Below are positions 60,056 to 64,000 of a stretch of 64,000 nt of DNA, one piece after another. Position numbers and translations under genes: made by a program. Source of the stretch: Salinirubrum litoreum (GTDB lineage Archaea > Halobacteriota > Halobacteria > Halobacteriales > Haloferacaceae); NCBI RefSeq assembly GCF_020567425.1, contig NZ_JAJCVJ010000001.1:558001-622000 (forward strand), given 5' to 3'. Below the pieces are notes generated by a model. The model was not told the DNA's origin, did not search any database, and saw only the letters and a program-made list of their open reading frames with translations. How positions within the stretch are numbered: the first letter of the stretch is position 1; the number at the start of each line of letters is the position of its first letter.

Positions 60056-61318
60056 TCACTGTGGTGCGGGCGTCCGGGTGTACTCCCACTGGTCGGTGTA
60101 CGCCCGGTAGAGCCGACCGACCATCGTGCGGTTCGTCGCCAGTCTCGCCAACAGTCCCGGCCGGCGCAGGAGGCGACCGAACGCCTGTCGCGGGTCGCGG
60201 TCCACTGCCTCCACGTCGATGCCCGACACCGCGTCCATCACGTCGCCGAGGATGTCCGGCCGGCCGTCCTCCAGCGCACCACGGACGACGTACGCGAGTC
60301 GGTACTCAGACCGCATCCGCGAGTAGAGCTGTTGCGGATACGACGCGAGGTCGTCGCGCGCGGCGAGCGAGGCCATCAGGTACGACGACTCGACCGCCTG
60401 CGAGATTCCCTTGCCGGTGAAGCGGTTGGCGATGCCGGCCGCGTCGCCGACTCGGACGATGGATCGGTCGGGATCGTAGACACGACTCGGGTCGAGCGAC
60501 GGGCCACGCGGGATGGTGTAGATGTTCGCCGCGCCTCGCTCGGGCACCGGCCAGTCGTTCCGCTCGCAGGCGTTCTCGAACGCTGCCATGTAGTCGTCCG
60601 GGAGTTTGTCCTCGGCCCACCCGATGCCGACGTTCGCGCGGTCGGGCGTCTTCGGGAACACCCACGAGTAGCCGAGGTAGTTCTCGAACAGGATGACGGA
60701 GCGAGGGTAGATGTGGGAGAAGTCGCCCGTCACGTCGGCGTTGATCGCGGTCATCCGGCCGCTGTACTCGGTGGTCGTCCCGTCCACCTTGCTCGTCAAC
60801 GCGGGCTGGCCGGTCGCGTCGACGACGAGGTCGGACTCCGCACAGAGCCGAGCGAAGTCGGCCTTCGAGATACCGGTGTTCTCGCGCACGTCGACACCGT
60901 TTGCGTCCAGTTCCCGCGCCCACGCTCGCTCGACGAGGTTCCGGTCGGTGATGTAGCCGTGTTCCGAGGGGAAGACGCCACTGCCAGCGAGTCGTCTCTC
61001 GCCCGTGTCGCCGGTGAACACCTGCACCTCGAACTCCGGCGTGTGGTTGACGAAGCCGTTCTCGGGAGTCTTCGCCAGCGGAATCGAGGACACGTCGGTC
61101 ATCGCCTCGCCGCAGTTCACGCGCTTCGTGTCGTAGGCCTGTCGCTCGTACAGCGTCGTCTCGTAGCCGAGGACGTTCAGCGCGTGGGCGGCCGCGAGTC
61201 CCGCCATCGCGCCGCCGATCACCGTCGCGGTCTGGCCCGCGTGCGAGCGGTCCGCCGGGAGACCGTCGGGCCTGCCGAGATAGCTGCGGAACGGGTCCTG
61301 CTCGGCGTCGGAAGTCAT
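60056..61318 (-). CDS. Geranylgeranyl-reductase-family FAD protein
   Basis: FAD-dependent reductase-like protein of 420 residues. TVIGGAMAGLAAAHALNVLG near residue 33 is the FAD-binding fold, although its glycine pattern is unusual. NCGEAMTD matches the GGR-family CG-E motif, and IVRVGDAAGIANRFTGKGIS is the second FAD motif. Such enzymes saturate isoprenoid chains of archaeal lipids, menaquinone or other polyprenols. ATG at 61318 preceded by CCTTTTGC. Next to a flavodoxin-like gene, which could supply electrons. Confidence 0.82.
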   Translation of the reverse strand: MTSDAEQDPFRSYLGRPDGLPADRSHAGQTATVIGGAMAGLAAAHALNVLGYETTLYERQAYDTKRVNCGEAMTDVSSIPLAKTPENGFVNHTPEFEVQVFTGDTGERRLAGSGVFPSEHGYITDRNLVERAWARELDANGVDVRENTGISKADFARLCAESDLVVDATGQPALTSKVDGTTTEYSGRMTAINADVTGDFSHIYPRSVILFENYLGYSWVFPKTPDRANVGIGWAEDKLPDDYMAAFENACERNDWPVPERGAANIYTIPRGPSLDPSRVYDPDRSIVRVGDAAGIANRFTGKGISQAVESSYLMASLAARDDLASYPQQLYSRMRSEYRLAYVVRGALEDGRPDILGDVMDAVSGIDVEAVDRDPRQAFGRLLRRPGLLARLATNRTMVGRLYRAYTDQWEYTRTPAPQ

Positions 61319-61349
61319 GACAACTGATACTGGAGATTCGCGCAAAAGG

Positions 61350-61982
61350 CTACCGTTCCGGGGACGCGGCCGGGGTGTCGTCTGCCGCACTCGTGGGCGT
61401 GGCGTCCGTGGCGACCGTGGCGTCGCCCGGGACACCGAGACGTTCGGCGACCAGGTCGGCGAAGTCGTCGGCGAAGGCGTCCACGGCGTCCCAGTCGGTG
61501 TACTCGTAGTCCCGCGAGGTGTCCGTGTCGCCGGTCGAGGACTTGGCGATGCGCTTCATCACGAACCGGAGCAGGAAGTTGTACTCCGAGTACCGGAGTG
61601 CGCCCGCGAAACTCCCGACCAGATCGGCCCGCCACCCGGTCTCCGCGAAGAACTCCTCGACGTAGCCGGCGGCCTCCCCGCGTCGCTCCGGGTCGTCGCT
61701 GGCCGCCGAGAGCGACACCTGCACGAAGCCGGAGGGCCGGGACGAGAGCGCCTCGCGTTGCTGTTCGGCGAACGCGACGATCTCCGGTTGGTGGCGACCG
61801 GTGTGGATCGAACAGGCGACGATCACGGCGTCGTAGTCTGCGGTCGACACGTCGGCCGGGTCGCGTTCGATCTGCACGAGTTCGACGGTGTGGCCGTGTT
61901 CACGGAGTCTGTCTGCGATACGGTCGACCACGCGGGCCGTCTGGCCCTCCGAGGTCGCGTAGGGGACGAGGATCGTTGACAT
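61350..61982 (-). CDS. Flavodoxin/HemG-like protein
   Basis: 210 residues with the flavodoxin phosphate loop LVPYATSEGQTARVVDRIAD at the start and an IHTGRHQPEIVAF flavin contact near 60. FVMKRIAKSSTGDTD matches the C-terminal region of HemG protoporphyrinogen oxidase-like flavodoxins. It probably moves electrons to a partner; the next gene (geranylgeranyl-reductase-like) is 31 bases away on the same strand. ATG at 61982 directly after a GTG; the ATG is preferred. The last 30 residues (VATDATPTSAADDTPAASPE) are low complexity. Confidence 0.85.
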   Translation of the reverse strand: MSTILVPYATSEGQTARVVDRIADRLREHGHTVELVQIERDPADVSTADYDAVIVACSIHTGRHQPEIVAFAEQQREALSSRPSGFVQVSLSAASDDPERRGEAAGYVEEFFAETGWRADLVGSFAGALRYSEYNFLLRFVMKRIAKSSTGDTDTSRDYEYTDWDAVDAFADDFADLVAERLGVPGDATVATDATPTSAADDTPAASPER

Positions 61983-62133
61983 CACTGCTCACCGGGTAGA
62001 GAGACGCGTCCCGAGGAGATAGTCGAGCGACCTGATTCTCGGGAGTCGAGAGCCGCACGCTCCGACGCGAGACGTGATGTCTGCTCCCGGCGAACGCTGG
62101 ACCCGCCGAAAAATCGAAACGAAGTGCTCGCGA

Positions 62134-63450
62134 CTACGGGCGGAGTCGCTCGCCGCGAGCGGGTGAGATACTCTCCCCCATCGGCGGGTAGTCGAAGTAG
62201 TCCTCGGGGTCCACATCGGCGATGCTCCCGTCGGCGATGGCCTCCAGCGTCACGTCGAAGCCGACGACCGTCGCTTGCAGGTAGCGGCCGAACGCCTTCT
62301 GGCCGATCTGGTCGGTCTGGAAGGAGGTCTCGTACAGCATCCCGGCCGCGTTCGTCTGCGGCGTCAGGGCGTCCAGATACGACCCCCACAGCGGGAAGTA
62401 GCCGTACCGGGTCGTGCTGTCGAAGACGCTGTTGCCCTTCTCGGCCAGCGCGTTGGCGACCAGCGCGTTCAACTGGAGCGACCGCGTGCTGGTCGCCTCG
62501 TCGAGGAACGGGTTGACGGCCTGCTGAATCGGTTCGTAGTCCGGCGGGTAGAACAGCGACCGGTCGCGGTACGCCGGGCCGAACGCGGCCATGATCGCCA
62601 GCAGGCTCTGTTTCTGTGGCCCCTTGCCACCGCTGTCGGGCACGAGGTTCCCGCCCCGGTGGTGGTGGGTGATCGCGTAGTCCGGATCGGCTTCGAGGTA
62701 CGACCGGGTGACTGCCCGGACCTCCGGCGTCAGACGGAGGCCGCTGCTGAACAGCGTGTACCCCTCGTACTCCAGATCGAAGAACCGGTTCGCGAACCAC
62801 GACCCCTGATCCTCGTCGTCGGGCGCGTCGAAGTCCGTGACGATGCTGAAGTCGCGGTTCATGTCGTAGCCGGACGGCGTGCCGGACGGCGAAGAGTAGT
62901 GATAGTACGGTTCGTACGTCGAGTCGGACGGGGACCACGGCTGGGTGTTGGTCCGCCGGCCGACGATCTCCTCGCGACCGTCGTCGTCGTAGTCGTAGGC
63001 GAACACCGCGCCGTCGGGGTTGACACGCGGGATCACGGTCAGCGTGATCTCGTCGAGGATGCGGTCGACCTGTCGCCCGTTGCCGAGTGCGAGTTTCCGG
63101 AGGAGTTTCAGCGCCACCTCTGTCCCGGAGGCTTCGTCGCCGTGGATCTGTGTGATGATGTGGACGTTCGTGTCGCCCTCACCCACCTGCATCTCCCAGA
63201 CGGTGCCGGCACCGCCGGCCGATTCGGTGAGCGCCCGAAGCGAGGTCCGGTCGCTCTGGCGGTGGATCTGCTGGAGCGCCGCCGCGAGTTGTTCGTTGTC
63301 GTGGAAGGCGTTGAGGTTGATCGCCTGTGGCGACCCCCGCCGGGGACCGCCGGGTCGATACACGTCGTCGTTCTGTCCTGCGACCGTCGTCGTCGCGCCG
63401 CCAGCGAGCGTCGTCAGGCCGGTCAGTTTGAGGAAGGTTCGTCGGTCCAT
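62134..63450 (-). CDS. M14-family zinc carboxypeptidase, Tat-exported
   Basis: Exported carboxypeptidase. A twin-arginine signal MDRRTFLKLTGLTTLAGGAT leads to a cleavage site near AGQN. Zinc ligands are HGDEASGTE near residue 104 (His and Glu) and a later His in AITHHHRGGNL; RNTQP and VNPDG are structural motifs. An insert YYHYSSPSGTPSGYDMNRDF surrounds the substrate Arg region. The catalytic Glu is probably in GMLYETSFQTD. 438 residues. It probably trims extracellular peptides. Its 5' region has a palindrome at 63559. Confidence 0.87.
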   Translation of the reverse strand: MDRRTFLKLTGLTTLAGGATTTVAGQNDDVYRPGGPRRGSPQAINLNAFHDNEQLAAALQQIHRQSDRTSLRALTESAGGAGTVWEMQVGEGDTNVHIITQIHGDEASGTEVALKLLRKLALGNGRQVDRILDEITLTVIPRVNPDGAVFAYDYDDDGREEIVGRRTNTQPWSPSDSTYEPYYHYSSPSGTPSGYDMNRDFSIVTDFDAPDDEDQGSWFANRFFDLEYEGYTLFSSGLRLTPEVRAVTRSYLEADPDYAITHHHRGGNLVPDSGGKGPQKQSLLAIMAAFGPAYRDRSLFYPPDYEPIQQAVNPFLDEATSTRSLQLNALVANALAEKGNSVFDSTTRYGYFPLWGSYLDALTPQTNAAGMLYETSFQTDQIGQKAFGRYLQATVVGFDVTLEAIADGSIADVDPEDYFDYPPMGESISPARGERLRP

Positions 63451-63558
63451 GGTGTACTGCGGGGGGCCATCGCCACAGACAGCCGTCGCTCGGCGTCTCC
63501 TGGGGCGACGAGACCACCCCCGCACGCCCTGACTTCACCGCCCACGGGCTTAAATTCG

Positions 63559-63573
63559 TGTGAACAGTTCACA
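63559..63573. promoter_or_regulatory. Palindrome TGTGAACAGTTCACA
   Basis: Perfect inverted repeat with 7-base arms around one A. It lies next to an AT-rich TTAAATTCG (63550-63557) that could be a TATA box for the M14 gene, giving a leader of about 75 bases. This is a likely regulator site. Otherwise the gap 63451-63698 shows only a 27-codon frame at 63582 that I judge unlikely to be a gene. Confidence 0.45.
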
Positions 63574-63698
63574 GGAGTAAAATGTCCGCTACCGGACTGG
63601 TCCCGGCGTGGACCTGTTCTCCCCGAGACAGCGGTCGGGAGCGACAGCCACCGCCGGGTCGGTGAGTGCGACAACCACCGACCCGGTCGCCGAGTCCC

Positions 63699-64000
63699 TC
63701 ACCCACCGAGGTAGGCGTCGATGACGCGCTCGTCGTTCAGCACTTCTTCTGGGGTGCCGGTCGTCAGCACCGACCCCTGATCGAGGACGACGATGCGCTC
63801 CACCAGGTCGGCCAGCGTCTCGATCTCGTGTTCGATGATCAGGAACGCCCGCCCCTCCTCGGCGTGGAGTCGCCGGACGTGTTCGACGATCCGTTTCTGG
63901 AGGGTGGGGTTGACGCCGGCGAAGGGTTCGTCCAGCATGAGTAGATCGGGATCGAGCATCAGCGCGCGAGCGACCTCCAGCAGCTTTCGCTGGCCGCCGG
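63699..64000 (-). CDS. ABC-transporter ATPase, LivG-like (5' end outside window)
   Basis: Only the C-terminal half is in the window. Reading inward from the edge: GGQRKLLEVARALMLDPDLL is the signature-to-Walker B region, LDEPFAGVNPTLQK is Walker B and the D-loop, and IIEHEIETLADLVERIVVLD contains the switch His. The ending DERVIDAYLGG is typical of LivG-type ATPases for branched-chain amino acids or urea. The partner LivF, LivH and LivM genes are expected further right. Confidence 0.88.
   Translation of the reverse strand, partial: GGQRKLLEVARALMLDPDLLMLDEPFAGVNPTLQKRIVEHVRRLHAEEGRAFLIIEHEIETLADLVERIVVLDQGSVLTTGTPEEVLNDERVIDAYLGG

Noticed and set aside
63582-63665. 27-codon frame with ATG after an AT-rich box
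   Set aside because: Short, proline- and arginine-rich, no resemblance; the box is better explained as the promoter region of the M14 gene on the other strand.

Overview
The window is a piece of a haloarchaeal (class Halobacteria) chromosome. The evidence is high GC with strong third-position GC, very acidic proteins, twin-arginine signals followed by haloarchaeal lipoboxes, TATA-like boxes about 25-32 bases before many start codons (leaderless transcripts), and archaeal marker genes: a proteasome alpha subunit, archaeosine synthase, a geranylgeranyl-reductase-like flavoprotein and the PhoU/AbrB-type regulator. I see no tRNA, rRNA or CRISPR array. About 66 protein genes are supported. Two are cut by the window edges: a PhzF protein on the left and a LivG-type ATPase on the right.

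Layout. 1-13 kb: metabolic genes (PhzF, kynureninase, esterase, cupredoxin, Rsm22-like plus prephenate dehydrogenase, SDR), a lipoprotein, PhoU-like, NAD kinase-like, a small HTH protein, a TANGO2-like protein and an AhpD-like protein. 13.2-17 kb: a copper module of HMA chaperone, Lrp/TRASH regulator and CopA ATPase. 17-18.1 kb: a gene-free interval with nine short perfect hairpins, two dispersed elements and a 24-nt tandem repeat. 18-32.8 kb: M28 peptidase, small proteins, PTS HPr and enzyme I, a TPP decarboxylase-like enzyme, a LivK-like receptor, CBS protein, R2-like ferritin-fold oxidase, SDR, MOSC, proteasome alpha, FKBP, and a divergent RNase H-like/SRAP pair. 32.9-35.8 kb: a segment bounded by 28-bp inverted repeats that carries a small DNA-binding protein and a tyrosine recombinase. 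35.8-48.6 kb: F420-reductase-like, HisG-like, an 841-residue acidic repeat and coiled-coil protein, MBL hydrolase, alpha-glucosidase, a deacetylase/acetyltransferase pair, small zinc and membrane proteins, and ArcS. 48.7-51.6 kb: PPOX, DUF5519 and thioesterase genes, second copies of both dispersed elements, and a second Lrp/TRASH regulator. 51.6-56.7 kb: a four-gene membrane operon (DUF4129, DUF7269, DUF58, DUF7519). 56.8-64 kb: M48 and M14 peptidases, a bifunctional-nuclease-family protein, an EEP-family protein, a flavoprotein pair and the partial LivG.

Two observations stand out. First, the dispersed element at 17.56-17.69 kb and 50.13-50.27 kb keeps two helices through compensatory base changes at three pairs, so it behaves like a structured RNA rather than neutral spacer. 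Second, the recombinase segment is bounded by inverted 28-bp sites, the usual length of a tyrosine-recombinase core site, with no target-site duplication that I can see. That is the layout of a self-inverting switch or a site-specific integrative unit. Functions were read from motifs and recalled family features; no database search was possible.
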